The notes beneath the pieces were generated by a model that saw only the letters and a program-made list of their open reading frames with translations, was not told where the DNA came from and searched no databases. Made by a program: the position numbers and the translations under genes. This document shows positions 1 to 10,739 of a DNA stretch of 64,000 bases, piece after piece. Where the stretch lies: NCBI GenBank assembly GCA_019055375.1, contig JAHQIW010002051.1, positions 1 through 64,000 on the forward strand, in the 5' to 3' direction. Within the stretch, counting starts at the first letter, position 1; each line of letters opens with the position of its first letter. The DNA comes from Parelaphostrongylus tenuis. Lineage: Eukaryota > Nematoda > Chromadorea > Rhabditida > Metastrongylidae.

Positions 1-686
1 TGTTCAAGGAAGGACTTGTCAGACCAAAGTATCATGTGAGGTCTGCATGCACCAGATCTGTAGCTGCGAAATTTCCATGGTCCGTGATTATTTTTGTTAT
101 GAGCTCCGCTGGCGTTACATCGAACGCTGGATTCCACACTGGTGTGTCCCTATTTCCAACATAGAATCCTGTAAATCATCAAAACGTCGATACAATAGTG
201 GGGAAATTGAAATCGCTAATCCTCTGGTAGCAAAGAATCTTAGTAAACTATGAAAGTGACATGTACCGCCAACGGATAGCAATTCTGCCGCTGGTCGTTC
301 TTCAATAGGGATTTTATCACCAGACTCTCTCCACAGATTTATTGAAGTAACGGGCACCTGAACAAAGCGAAAATCTGTCGTTAAATTTTTGTCTTTGAAA
401 ATCCAAGCTTCACAGCCAGCCATCATAACGTTATCGCAGTGAGCGAACGAGTGGAGGAATGGGGCAATCGTTGCAGGAGGCTTCTTCAAATGGATCGCAC
501 ATTTGCTTAATCCGTACACAAACTAGACATTCTGATCGTATTTTCATGTGAAGTCACCAGTTCATAAATGAGAATTTGTCTAGATCTTTTGCACTGATCA
601 AGTGACTAACCTGACATCTTCACTGAAACCTTATCAACTGGACTAGGATCATATGTTAGTGAAACCAGATTTTGGATCCATATCTT
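1..686 (-). CDS. Edge of an unrecognised multi-exon host gene
   Basis: Three putative exons are read right to left: 630-686, 119-522 and 63-1, the last running off the window. The middle exon is open for about 134 codons with ordinary codon use, and the reverse-strand reading continues across two short introns (523-629 and 64-118). The 55-bp intron 64-118 begins GTAACG and ends TTTCGCAG; joining across it keeps phase (AT plus C) and the reading stays open to the window edge. The middle exon encodes segments such as DFRFVQVPVTSINLW and GGTCHFHSLLRFFATRG. There is no transmembrane run or catalytic motif I can name, so no function is proposed. A TAA lies directly after the putative 5' splice site, so the middle exon could instead be terminal. 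The upstream donor (GTTTCA at 629) is weaker than an alternative GTTAGT, so the 630-686 exon is the least certain. Confidence 0.5.
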
Positions 687-1218
687 CTGTAATTCTACAA
701 AAAAAGGGCAGATGTGATGTTGGGCTGCGCTACCGATCGGGGAATGCAGCTGGTAGCCTTCCTTTGTTCTGACTTTGCACTAGAGACATGCAGCTGTAGC
801 TTTTTTATGTTATGTATAGATACACGCTAGTGTTACGCACTAATAAGGGCTCGATATCGGCTTATTGAGAAGTCGCTATGATCGTCGCTTCTGGGGATTG
901 ACATTTGGCTTTATCCCACCTCTGTTGCCTTAGTGCGCGCCATAAATATCTGCTCATCAGAACCTCCGATATTCATCTGCAACACTAAAATTAAATTTAG
1001 GAAGGAACTAAAACCAGCTAAAATAGTAAGTGGTTCTTGCTCCACAAGAATGCTATCGCGGAAAAAAAACCTTCCAACTATTTTACTTTCAATGGCGAGC
1101 GAAAAGTTTGAATGTGAGCTGAACTACCTGCTCAAACCCCTTTACAACCCCAGCAGAAGAAATTAGATAAAAATTTGGCGTACGAATTTTTTGGACCGCA
1201 TAAAAAACGGCCTGTTTT

Positions 1219-1695
1219 TTGAACACCATTCTATAGCCCAAGGTCTTTGGCCAATTCACGGGCTGTTGAGTGAGGCTGTGGGATGACGCGATGGTCGGTC
1301 GATTTTTGATCGGTGTTTTGAATATGCCGTTTTTGTTATTCGACTAAGAATTGTTTCTCCGCTAGGAAAGAAAGGCTCCAGGAAAAACGCACGACTCTAC
1401 TAGTAACAGACTTTGAACTGTTTTATTTTGGCATGAATACAGATAAATGAATTATCGTTTGAACACCATTCTACAGCGTAAAGTCTTTGGCCAATTCACT
1501 GGCAGCTGAGTGAGGCGACAAGGTAGGATGACGTGATGGTTGGTCGATTTTCGATCGGTGTTTTGAAAATGCCGTTTTTGTTATTCAACTTAGAATTGTT
1601 TCTCCGCTAGGAAAAGAAAGCTAAAGAAAAACTCATGACTCTACTAATAAAAGACTTTAAACAGTTTTATTTTGGAATGATTACTGATAAATCAG
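1219..1695 (+). repeat. Two-unit tandem repeat, period about 238 bp
   Basis: Unit 1 (1,219-1,456) and unit 2 (1,457-1,695) both begin GAACACCATTCTA and run in parallel through GGCCAATTCAC, GATCGGTGTTTTGAA, TTGTTTCTCCGCTAGGAAA and an ending that includes TTTTATTTTGG. They differ by scattered substitutions and small indels, so the duplication is not recent. A single related unit is present at about 26,250-26,430 (reverse) in the T2 region, so the doubling looks specific to this copy. Confidence 0.85.
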
Positions 1696-2001
1696 TCATC
1701 GTTATGAACACTATAATGGAATTCAGGAGTCCAGATTCTGATTGCATCCAACAGAGATTCGCAGACGTAGAGCGCGGGAAATTCATTCGCATGTCCAACG
1801 ACATAAGTAACCACGATAAACTCTGCTCATACTGAAGTATAAGTAGTTGCATAGAGGTTGTGCACGTGGAACAATAAAACAAAGTCTGTTCCCCAAACCG
1901 GTTATCGATTGACTACGGCATTGATTGAACGATTCCGTATATTTCTCATTCAGCAAGCATGAGGATGTTAAAAGACGATCTATTGAATGCAGCGTAGACA
2001 T

Positions 2002-2250
2002 GAGGCGCCGTGGCCAAGTTGTCGTAATGCTCGCCGCCGCGCGCGGAACCGAGCTTCAACCCCCCCACCTTCCTGAGAAGGCAACAATAACGCCTTATGG
2101 AACGCCTGAGCCAGGCTATCCTGGAGATTGCAATTTGACTCGCTCAGCACTATTCTACGACGTTCGAGAAGAAGATGAAAAAACGAAGTGAATGCCAGAA
2201 GTACTGGATCCGCACGTTGAGAAGAAAACACTTTGAAGGTGGATCAATAA
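2002..2250 (+). mobile_element. SINE-A copy 1 (tRNA-like head)
   Basis: It starts GAGGCGCCGTGGCCAAG, resembling a Leu/Ser-type tRNA A-box, followed about 40 bp later by a degraded B-box (GAGCTTCAACCCC). The body contains CTATTCTACGACGTTCGAGAAG and the tail contains AGTACTGGATCCGCACGTTGAGAAGAAAA and GGATCAATAAAG. The same module, head to tail, recurs at least eight times here. This copy is embedded in the T1 repeat, so it may now move with T rather than alone. Confidence 0.65.
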
Positions 2251-4480
2251 AGCTTTTAAAGTGTCTAGGTGTAGACAGCACAATACAATACAACAGCTAG
2301 CTGGTGTTTTGGCACTTTTGCCTTTTTTAGACTCTCAACGAGTTATGTTTACATGCAATTTTCTTAACTAAACACTTACATAATCAACTCAGATAAGACT
2401 TTAACCGAAATTGTTAAATTGTAAAGTAATCAGCTTTTAATTCACCGCATTTTATTGCTTTGTAGTCTAATAATACGCAGACCACCGACGCCAAATCTTA
2501 CATAGGTAGGGTGTGAGCCTAGCGCAAACCCATAATAATCGATACAAAATTTGGCGCGAAGTCATGCGTGATTACGGAGCATCCATCTTTGCGATTCAAA
2601 TCTAATTTTTGACATAGACTAACCGCTTAAATATGACCAAAAAAAGATATGCTTCAGAATTAAAATTACTGATAAGGCAGTCGAGCTTGTGGCTTTTGCG
2701 ATGGATCAAAACGTGTGATAACTTTCTCAAGATTATCGTTGCGAGCGGGTCTATAAAAAGAGGTCAAAGGGAAAGGTATTTCATTCTTGAGAAGAGATGG
2801 AGCTATCAATAATGAATCAATAATGAAGGGAGTGTTGCTCTTACTCGAGAATAAAACGTTGACTCGATGAGATTATCGAGATCAATAGAAAGTAGTATTA
2901 CTGGCTGCGATACATATTTTGAACTCTATTATCCGCCAATAATTAAACTTAATTCTTTAATGTGATATTCTTTTGCACATGAGAGTATGCCAAAATTATT
3001 AGGGAGCTTGACGAGCAATGCATTGATATTTTGCAAGTTTTAGTAATGTTCTTCTTGAGACTTCAACCATATCTTCATCTATGATCCATCTCCGATTGTC
3101 TTTGGTCCAAAATCGCTTTTGTTTATCTCTTTCATTACCAACTTGCTCGGATGTACGATGGGCGCCCTACCCAATCCTTGAGCACCGCTTCAAGTCCCTA
3201 AGTGAGTGAACGGAGGAGCTTCAAATATTGTCATTTCACTAGCATGTCATCAAGTTTTCCCAAGGGCAAGTTCAGGATTTAATCGTTATTGAGTCGTGAA
3301 GCTAGACAATGACCCAGTGTCTCCTTTTTCTCGATAGTATATAGTGGATCTTCTTTCAAATTCAGCTATCCGCTTTCTACTCCAATTACTCTGAGGTCGA
3401 GTCGTGCATCTCGTTTATTATATGCATAAGCAAGCAGATCGGAGACGAGGAGATATTTTCTTTGTCGAGCGCGCACTGAGATTTGACAAGAGCAGGCAAA
3501 CTGAGCGGTACTTGACAAAAGGGTTGGTCTTCCTTCTAGTACAAAACCTCAGGACGACCCTTTTTATTGATTTGCAATACGGTTATGAGAATTATGAGTT
3601 TTTGAAAGCCGAACTAGTATAGCAGAATAGGATAGTGATAACTACTGCCCACACTCCGATCTAACGATAAAAGAGAGGTTGCTGTACGATTTTTCATCGA
3701 CGTGGCAGTATATCGTAAGTAAAAAAGAAGAAATTACGAGATAACACATTTCCTACTTCCGATTTGTCAATGAAGGCAAAGTTATGTTACTATCAGAGGA
3801 GACGAAGTAAACTTGTGTCCCCTTTTTCGATTACTCTTTTGGATCTTCTGAATAGAGGCAAACTTTCACCACACCTTTTGTGCATAATTCTCCACTACCA
3901 TATTTGAGCACCATAAAATGCATTAAAGAAAGGAAATCGTCAAAAAAAACTATGATAGGAATAAAAAAGAGAGTACGATTGAGGCAATAAGGAGGAAGAA
4001 GGAGTTCTGATGCCTGAGTCTACCGTTAGAAGATTCTTTTAAGGCTAACTCACTTGAATTGCTTTTTCATTAAGAATTGGCACATTAACATGATGTGCTT
4101 TTCAAGCCTATGACTATATTATAAGTGCCATCTTCACAAGAAACATCAGTAATAAGTTTCGTCACCATTTACAACGTGTAAATTTATAGGCTCGTGCATG
4201 AACGGTTCCCAAAACCCGCAACTACCGAAAGCCTACAAAGTTAATTCAGAACTTGTCATCAGGAACTGCTGATTTGGAATACGGTAGATGACGTCGTTGC
4301 GAACAAAATTTTTTGTTTACTGTACTCTATATCTCTCCAGTGAACTCAGCCTCTTCATTCCTCTTACTGGGTCTATTCGATGAACTTTGTTCATTTGAGG
4401 GAGGTAATGAACTTCGCTATTCCAAATGACATCCTCTCCACTGCGAAAGCTCACAAATGCGAATTATGCCCATATGGTAA

Positions 4481-4560
4481 TGGGTATTGTAGCTCAATGG
4501 TAGAGAATCACGCCAATACATACATAAAACCGTAATTCAACACTGCACTGGCCATACCCA
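4481..4560 (+). tRNA. Degenerate tRNA-like sequence, probable tRNA pseudogene
   Basis: The ends TGGGTAT and ATACCCA form a perfect 7-bp acceptor-like stem, and the 5' part reads GTAGCTCAATGGTAGAG, a good D-arm/A-box. The total span is 80 bp. The T-arm/B-box is poor (GTAATTCAACAC) and I cannot fold a convincing anticodon or T stem, so a working tRNA is unlikely. It could also be the head of an old tRNA-derived repeat. Confidence 0.3.
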
Positions 4561-4860
4561 CAGTACTTACTCTTCCCTAGTCATAGAGCCGGTGCTGAAT
4601 CGTCTAAGGAAAGCGGAAATGATGTAAATGAGTAGGCCGAATTTTTCAGAGGCTAACCATGGCGAATGCAAGCAACCATGATGTTTTGCTAAGAGTGGAG
4701 TCCAGTACTAAGCTAGTGGCCACCACTTTGTTCGCATTGTAATCTAACGCAAGAACTGACAAAATGGGTATAATCTACTGGGGTCGAAGTTTGCACCTCT
4801 TCTACTCGTCTTTCAATAATTTCTCGAATAGGCCACATTTCTACCAAGTGGTTTATCTCC

Positions 4861-5287
4861 TTATCGTTTCGGCAACGTGTTCCTGGGTGTTGAACTGCAA
4901 AGTACAACAGGAGGCAACCACTCAGTAAGACTACCCAAGTTAAGAAGGTGTCCGACGCTTTCACCCGGAAAGCCCAGCTAAGAATAAACAGTATAAGGAA
5001 TCATCGCCGATTTGGTCGCTACGAATTGCAAAATGATATCCTCTTATCCACGAAGACTGGCGACTGCCCATAATGCGGTGATAACCTGGGGGCTCCGGGC
5101 CAGGTTTACTTCTGAATTGCAGAAAAAAAAACAGCTTGCCCAGATAGAAAAGTCCTACCTCATTATTCCGCACACTGAGTGCTTTCGCCTGTGACGTCGG
5201 GCGAGAAGGCGACCGATAAGATGACTGAATCTCGAGTTCAACGGGAAGTCCTTTGAAGAGGGCAAAACGAACGCTTCATCAGCACAC
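4861..5287 (-). CDS. Candidate three-exon 3' end of an unknown gene
   Basis: On the minus strand the putative exons are 5,159-5,287, 4,965-5,111 and 4,861-4,894 (ending in TAA). The introns are 47 and 70 bp; the first ends in a T9 run followed by CTGCAATTCAG and the second ends TTTGCAG. The phases agree at both joins (AG|A and GG|T). The middle exon reads segments such as PGPEPPGYHRIMG and RGYHFAIRSDQIGDDSLYC. Against this, the plus strand is also open over 5,012-5,194 and the T run reads there as lysines, so the strand is ambiguous. No family is recognised. Confidence 0.22.
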
Positions 5288-6183
5288 CTTCAAAACTGTT
5301 TCATTTCCTACACCTATAACATCAAACAGTTTCCTCGGACACCAACTTATATGCACTTCTTCAGGCTGGTGGTCGCATTAATTTCTATGTGGTCGCCCTA
5401 AAGAAAGCGCGAATAAGGAAAATTGACACAAATCGAATAAAAAACGGTACTCTTCTTATTCGTGAAGCGAAGTTTCCGTCACGAAATGATGGAGACCACG
5501 GCTTTGCCTTTGTTAGAAACAGCGAACCACTGAAAGAATTCAGCTATTTTGTAACGAAGTGGGTTAACTAACTCTTCGCGGATGAAAGCATAATCGATAT
5601 CGCAAGTGGCGCGCAGTTTCCGCTATTCAATGAAGATTTCTTTTCTTTGTTTAGGTAAAACTCTAGGTTTCAAGCAGTATTCTGATTGAACCTGATTTTC
5701 CCTACACGGTCATAAACTTTTTGGATATAAAACTCTTATGTGCGAAGAAGACTCTTAATGTGGAACGAATTTTGTTTTCGCTCTTATAGTGCACTACGAA
5801 GACCTTTTGAAATTTGAAATTTAGGTTCAAAATCATCGAGATTTGTACTATCGAATGATTACTAGTGCAGTCTGATTAACTGCGATCAACAGACCTAAGC
5901 CGAGCAAACAATGCAAACCGAGCGTGAAACAATTTAATTCACTCGCTACGGCGTGATAAGAAGGCCTCCTCAGAAAACAAACAAGTTTTGAAACCGACGA
6001 GATTGGAGCTTTTTAAAGGCTGCTAAATTTCTAGATGCCACAGCCTGTAGAGCGAGAAGAGACCTCTGAAAAGTTGAGCTGCCCAAAGGCTCCTTATAGT
6101 TCGTAAAGGCATACAGACATAAAGAAAGCATCCAGTGTTGGAGAATGCACCACATAGATGCATTTTCATACTTAACTACACCT

Positions 6184-6661
6184 CATAATTATTATTTGAG
6201 CCAACTTGGCAACTGGTCTGCTAAATGGACTCTTGTACAGCCGATACACGTGTTTCTGCCCTGCAGCCTCGGCAGTTGGGCAGGCACTCCTTCTTTAGCT
6301 AATCCTATCGGGGGTCGTACTTCCTTTAGTAATATAAAAGAGGTAGCCGACCAAGAATGATTTACACAATTGCGTCAAGTGAAACATCACAAGATCGGCA
6401 ATTTTCGACACTCGATTGCTCTTGGCTGGTATTTTTGATTGTCGAAAAATGCCGATCTTGTGATTTTTCACTTGACGGCGATTGTGTAAATCGTTCGTCG
6501 TCGCCGACCTCTTCATAGGGTGGCTAGAAACCCCAGAGTGGACTGGCTAAAGACGAATACCTGCCAAAATGAGGAGGCTGCAAGGCCGAAACACGTGTAT
6601 CGGTTGTACAAGAGCTCATAACAGATCATATGCCATGCTGGCTCAAATGATAATTATGGGG
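6184..6661. mobile_element. P-family palindromic element, copy P1
   Basis: A near-complete inverted repeat. The left arm starts ATTATTTGAGCCAACTTGG and the right arm ends in its complement near CTGGCTCAAATGATAATTAT. Arms are about 230 bp around a short centre containing CGATTGCTCTTGGCTGG. The inner 50 bp of each arm (6,359-6,411 and 6,439-6,492) are almost perfectly complementary. Both arms carry the family marker CGATACACGTGTTTC or its complement. There is no coding potential. This copy is diverged from the E1-associated copies. Confidence 0.8.
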
Positions 6662-7588
6662 TGTATTGAAATTTAGCGGGGTCATAATAAAGCACTCGAG
6701 ATAAACCTTACTTATGTCGTCAGTCGTTACATGTTGAGCAGACTCTATCCCTTTCATTTCGTTCATTGCCTTACATCCGCTATCCACAAAAGTTACTGGA
6801 CTTGCTTGCGAGCTCGGCTACCGTTCGAAGATTTCGGGATGAATCTATCAAACATTTCCGCAGTCTCCACCGCAGACGTCGCAGGCTGGTGTGGATCGAT
6901 GGGAGCACCTCATAGTTCAATTTGGTGTCCAGTTCCCATTATGCGAGGAAAGGGGACTTAGTTGGGACAGATTTGAAGAGCTGAATATATCCGTGCTACA
7001 CGGCATCTCTATTGGGTGGGCAAGAAATTTTGCTGACTTTTTCGTTCTTGTTAATTATTTGTCATGCATTTGAGTTTTTGCTCTTACTATCGTTTAAAGC
7101 GGCCTCTTGCAATTATTTTAATGTAAAATACTTACACATTTGTTTTAAGATGTAACTGTCTCAAGAGGAAAAACGACTGTTGATGTTACACGAGTATCGT
7201 TTGGGTTTAAGTGCTGCATTGGCACACAACGATGCCCGTTTGGCATCAACAATAGTTTTCGCTCTCGGGACAGTTCCATCTTAAAACAAATGAGTGTTAT
7301 ATGTCAAAATAACCGCAAGAAAACAATAGCAAGAACAGAAACTAAAGTGCATGAAGAATAATAAACAAAAACGAAAAAGCACAGAAATTTCTTGCCGACT
7401 CGATAACAGTAACGAGTGAAAAGTGTTCAAGTGCAAACGCTGAGATGCGGGTTCAACCACTGGCCGGAGTTGAAAGTTTTGTCTACTACTCAGCATTCTC
7501 AAACGACACTAATGTACAAGTACGCAAAACCTTTTGAGTCACTCAAATCAAATAATCAATCAAATTAAACAACAGATCAGATGCTTAC
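6662..7588. other. Unassigned DNA between P1 and the kinase fragment
   Basis: ORFs of 60-76 codons on both strands (for example plus strand 6,731-6,961) overlap one another and contain no motif I can assign. I looked here on the minus strand for the missing kinase C-lobe (HRD, DFG) and found neither. 7,143-7,285 holds an imperfect inverted repeat: TAAGATGTAACTGTC near 7,147 against GACAGTTCCATCTTA near 7,269. Confidence 0.4.
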
Positions 7589-7965
7589 TTGGCAGCTTCA
7601 GCTTCATCCAATTTAACTTTCTTCTTCATTCGCTCGTACAAGTCCCCACCTTCAGGGGATTCCAAAATAATGTAGACACGTTGCTGATCGTGGAAATAGC
7701 TCTTCAACTGCAGAATATTCGGATGTCTGAAGATCATAGAAGTATTCAGTAAAATTCAAGTGACTTTTCGAACGACATCAACTTAAATTCACCCACTTTA
7801 GATGGTACTACATTTCAATCTCACGTTTCACATGATGTGCCACATTGTGCTTATAGATATGCTCTTTGAAGAGCTCCTGAACAGTATATGGAAAATGGAT
7901 ATCAAAATATCATACCGTTCGTTCAAAGTGCTTCAGTGCTCTCTTGAGACACTCAGAAAGATTCA
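7589..7965 (-). pseudogene. Broken Aurora-like protein kinase N-lobe fragment, introns retained
   Basis: Three exon-like blocks read leftwards: from about 7,965 to 7,916, then 7,876-7,797, then 7,726-7,589. The introns are about 39 bp (GTATGA...GTTCAG) and 70 bp (GTGGGT...TCTTCAG), and phases match at both joins. The blocks give the ALK strand (beta-3 lysine), a helix-C segment VKREIEM with the conserved Glu, then HPNILQLKSYFHDQQRVYII and the hinge-like ILE..EGGDLYERM. This order and wording is that of the Aurora/Ipl1 kinase N-lobe. In the second block an in-frame TAG replaces the residue where Aurora kinases have Gln after REIEM, and no HRD or DFG segment follows within the next kilobase. 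Intron retention argues for a duplicated gene fragment, not a processed copy. The start of the first block is uncertain. Confidence 0.6.
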
Positions 7966-7995
7966 AATTTCAATATATCTAATAATTATTTCTTA

Positions 7996-8213
7996 ACCCA
8001 ACATGTCATGTGGTCTTTCATGAGAATTTTATAGAGCTCAACAAACGTCTTTCGGCATTGACAGTCTACTCTATGTAGGGGGATAGAGGACTCCAGAGAG
8101 GATTGGCTAAAGACGAGGGGTTATGCCCAGCTGATGAGGCTGCCGAAACCGAAACACGTGTATTGGGCTCTGTTAGTTGCCCATAAAAACCACATGACAT
8201 GTTGGCACAAGAA
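7996..8213. mobile_element. P-family element, short copy P2 with perfect terminal inverted repeats
   Basis: It begins CCAACATGTCATGTGGT and ends ACCACATGACATGTTGG, a perfect 17-bp inverted repeat. The interior carries the family block GGATTGGCTAAAGACGA and GAAACACGTGTATTGGGCTC. At about 218 bp it is roughly half the length of the palindromic copies and keeps only one internal arm. Together with the other copies it defines P termini resembling TTGAGCCA(N)ATGTCATGTGGTCTGT. It lies beside the kinase fragment. Confidence 0.75.
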
Positions 8214-8217
8214 ATAA

Positions 8218-8515
8218 TTAAAAGGATAAAGCTCTCGGCGTTGATCAACCCCTGAGAGATGCCCCATGCAGTCGACTTCAATTTTTAACATCGTTTGAGG
8301 TGATTGAATGCACTCTGGCCTTTACAATGACTCGCGGTGGCCTCCCGCTGAACCGAGTTAGTGCTGCTTATCCTCCCAGACAAGTCTGAGACCTGTCTGG
8401 TACCAATTTACCGACTCCGGAGGAATGGATGGCTTGGTGAGTCTTGAGCGCGAGATCGAACCATTGACCTCGTGTGACGCAGAGCACCTCTAACCACTGC
8501 GCCACATGCGCTCTT
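8218..8515 (-). mobile_element. SINE-B copy 1, tRNA-derived
   Basis: On the minus strand it begins near 8,515 with GCGCATGTGGCGCAGTGG (A-box) and has GGTTCGATCTCGCGCTC (B-box) 45-55 bp downstream, well-formed RNA polymerase III promoter elements. The body includes GTCATTGTAAAGGCCAGAG and ATTCAATCACCTCAAACG and the end contains AACGCCGAGAGCTTTATCC. The body and end recur at 63,520-63,705 and the head at about 62,763. Confidence 0.7.
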
Positions 8516-10180
8516 CAGGAAATAATTATCAGATATCAAAATCATTCAGAATAAGATGCATAGACACTTGTATGGACTGTCAATACTTTTGCTACCCCCC
8601 GTGTGCAAACTAGAGCGGAAATGATATACAACACGATTTACTATGGTCCAGCGGAAATTCCTTGTAGCAATCGATTTCAATTTCCAAACAACACGCCGCA
8701 TTCAAACTTGAAGTGACTTGCCTTCCACAGTGCGACAACGATCTTAACGTCCTCCGACCGAGCGATGCAAACCACACTCGACTGCTTCCACTTCCCAGTA
8801 GTCGCACCCATGTTCGCAATTATTCGATATACCACCATCGACCGGACTCGCTCTAGGCCTCACATTTCTACCGGTTCTTTGTGGTCACGCGGAAACCAAT
8901 GAACCCCCTTAGTGTCCCCCCGCTCCCGCGGCAACTCTTCCTCCGCCCGTAAACCTGCGAACTTGCGGACTACAGCTCCACGTCGACACGGGTTTTCGCC
9001 CCGGCATTTTTTTGACCGTTGACTCACACCACCGATTTTCTTTGCATTTGCAGCCTCGTGCCACTTTTCTTCGCCGGCTAGCGCTGCTTTCTTTGGCCAA
9101 TCCGTACTCATTCCCCAGCGCAATCCTGCTTCTGCTCCCTTCCCTATGAGGCTTTTTCCGTGCCTGTGATCTTGATGACACGTTTGGTGTTTTCTGTGGA
9201 TCGTCACTACCGCGCACGTCTAAGACACCAGTCATCCACGCGACACGTCGGCCATGCTATTCAGCTCTCTATGTACTCCATTACGTGATCTGTTGGCATA
9301 AGTACTGACGTTCCTAAGGAACTCTTCTTCCAGCGAGGGAGGTATTCCGGTTTCTGCATTTCTCCCTCCTGTGTGTCTACCTTTATCGTGCCACTCACAT
9401 TCCATGAACCGCCTGCCCCGACAGCTTGATGTGTGTGCTGTCTGTGTATTACATCTGTAGCTGCTGATTGTTCGCACCCCCGTATAGCGAATGTCACGCG
9501 GACAGCGTGCTTGTGTACGAGAGCTCTCATCGCTATTCTAGTTACTGCTCTCCTACGCCCTCCCCCCGCCGTGCCCGCGGCACCCAGCCACCACATGCAC
9601 ATGGCCTGAGGCTCTTTCTAGAAGATAAAGTAGCACCATTATTTAAAAGCCCGTGATCCCGCTCATCTGCTGTGCATGGGACGGACCTGTAGTATATGTT
9701 CTGTCAGAGCACCGGTGGCACTCGTTCGTTCCCAAGTTATTTGTACAGCTGTGCCACAGCTCTGACCGCTCCAGGAATTTTTGCCGAGTCTGCACACACG
9801 TTACCGCACGTGTAGAAGACAAGCACAAGCCGTTTACCAGCAGGCCATTTATGTCCTTGCCTACCACACGCACGCACGCAGCGTCCAGCGAGTTCCCAGT
9901 CACGATCGATCCAATCACGTGCGACTCTAAATGAAAGAGTTCCCGGCGTGTGAGGACGCTACTAGTATGAGAGAGAGCACGCGACTATTGTCGTCGGCCA
10001 CGACAAGCCTCGTACTGAACCATCGCTTGAGTCCAATGTGATATCTATTTCTATCACTTGGAGGAGAGTCGCTTGCACTCAGAAGCATCACAACTTGCGT
10101 AAACATCCGTTTTCTCGACCCCAACCATCTTGACTATCGGCACATTCAGACTTGATTCTCAGTGGATTCCTCCGGTAGCG
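8516..10180. other. GC-rich, unassigned block with overlapping ORFs
   Basis: Base composition from about 8,740 to 9,950 is visibly richer in G+C than the surroundings. Minus-strand ORFs of 81-115 codons at 8,860-9,207, 8,909-9,235, 9,232-9,477, 9,261-9,602 and 9,643-9,918 lie in different frames and overlap, which suits a decayed coding sequence but equally suits chance openness in GC-rich DNA. A cysteine-containing stretch near 9,700-9,860 on the minus strand has no zinc-finger spacing I can name. I see no reverse transcriptase, integrase or transposase motif and assign no function. Confidence 0.35.
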
Positions 10181-10440
10181 GAGGCTCCGTGGCCGAGGGG
10201 TTGTGATGCTTGCTGTGTCGCGCGTGAGCCGAGTTCCATCCCCCAATTCTCTCCGGCAGTCTACAACGACGTCCATGGAACGCTACAGCTAGGCTGTCCT
10301 CGATATTGCAAAGAGACCTGCTCAACCAATATTCTACGACTTTCAAGAAGTAAACAGTCAAACGAATGGAATGCTAGAAGTACTGGGATCCGCACAGTGA
10401 AAAAAGAAAAAAAAAACCTGTGATGACGGATCAAACAAAG
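10181..10440 (+). mobile_element. SINE-A copy 2
   Basis: The head is GAGGCTCCGTGGCCGAGG with B-box-like GAGCCGAGTTCCATCCCC, then ATTCTACGACTTTCAAGAAG and AGTACTGGGATCCGCACAGTGAAAAAAGAAAAAA. It is a full-length member. Its 3' half, from about 10,322, is also the start of the unit duplicated at 18,817. Confidence 0.65.
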
Positions 10441-10739
10441 TGTTAAGAGAAAAGTGGCCGGCGTTTCTCTGATCAGTCAACTAAAAAATGAAAGCGAATG
10501 ATTGTTTCTTATAATGTAAATAATTCGTGACATGTATTAAGAGACTCTACAGCCCTGGAAATATTCGCTTATTTGTAGACATATGGAAATAATGAGAACC
10601 ATAAGGATAAATTCTTTAACGTTGACTGATTCCTGACATTCCTGGTAATCATTTTTGAGCCACCCATGTCAGTGGTCTGTCAAAGAGGGTGACTTATATT
10701 GAAATTTACTGAAGCATATTGAAATTTATTGAAAGTATT

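Larger units (their letters stand above)
840..4045 (+). repeat. T-family large repeat, copy T1 (no right arm seen)
   Basis: Most of this segment recurs elsewhere in the window. 840-1220 matches 26,420-26,830 reversed; 1,640-1,800 matches 26,250-26,420 reversed; 1,792-2,640 matches both 21,592-22,405 (direct) and 24,236-25,060 (reversed); about 2,650-4,040 matches 22,430-24,000 reversed. It contains a 238-bp tandem duplication and a SINE-A module. Unlike copy T2, it shows no second inverted arm at its right end. The short ORFs inside are not conserved between copies, so I read it as non-coding. Confidence 0.7.
4046..6183. other. Mostly unassigned low-copy DNA
   Basis: I recognise no repeat family in most of this stretch. 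It holds a tRNA-like sequence (4,481-4,560) and candidate exons (4,861-5,287), listed separately. A 60-codon plus-strand ORF at 5,389-5,571 is open but has no recognisable motif. 5,880-6,160 has weak resemblance to the E3 repeat (a run like ACAAACAAGTTTT after an ATTCACTCGCTAC block). Confidence 0.4.

Noticed and set aside
4713..4964. 83-codon minus ORF with a hydrophobic start resembling a signal anchor
   Set aside because: Its apparent start is GTG, the hydrophobic part coincides with the putative 70-bp intron (4,895-4,964) of an alternative model, and no family fits.
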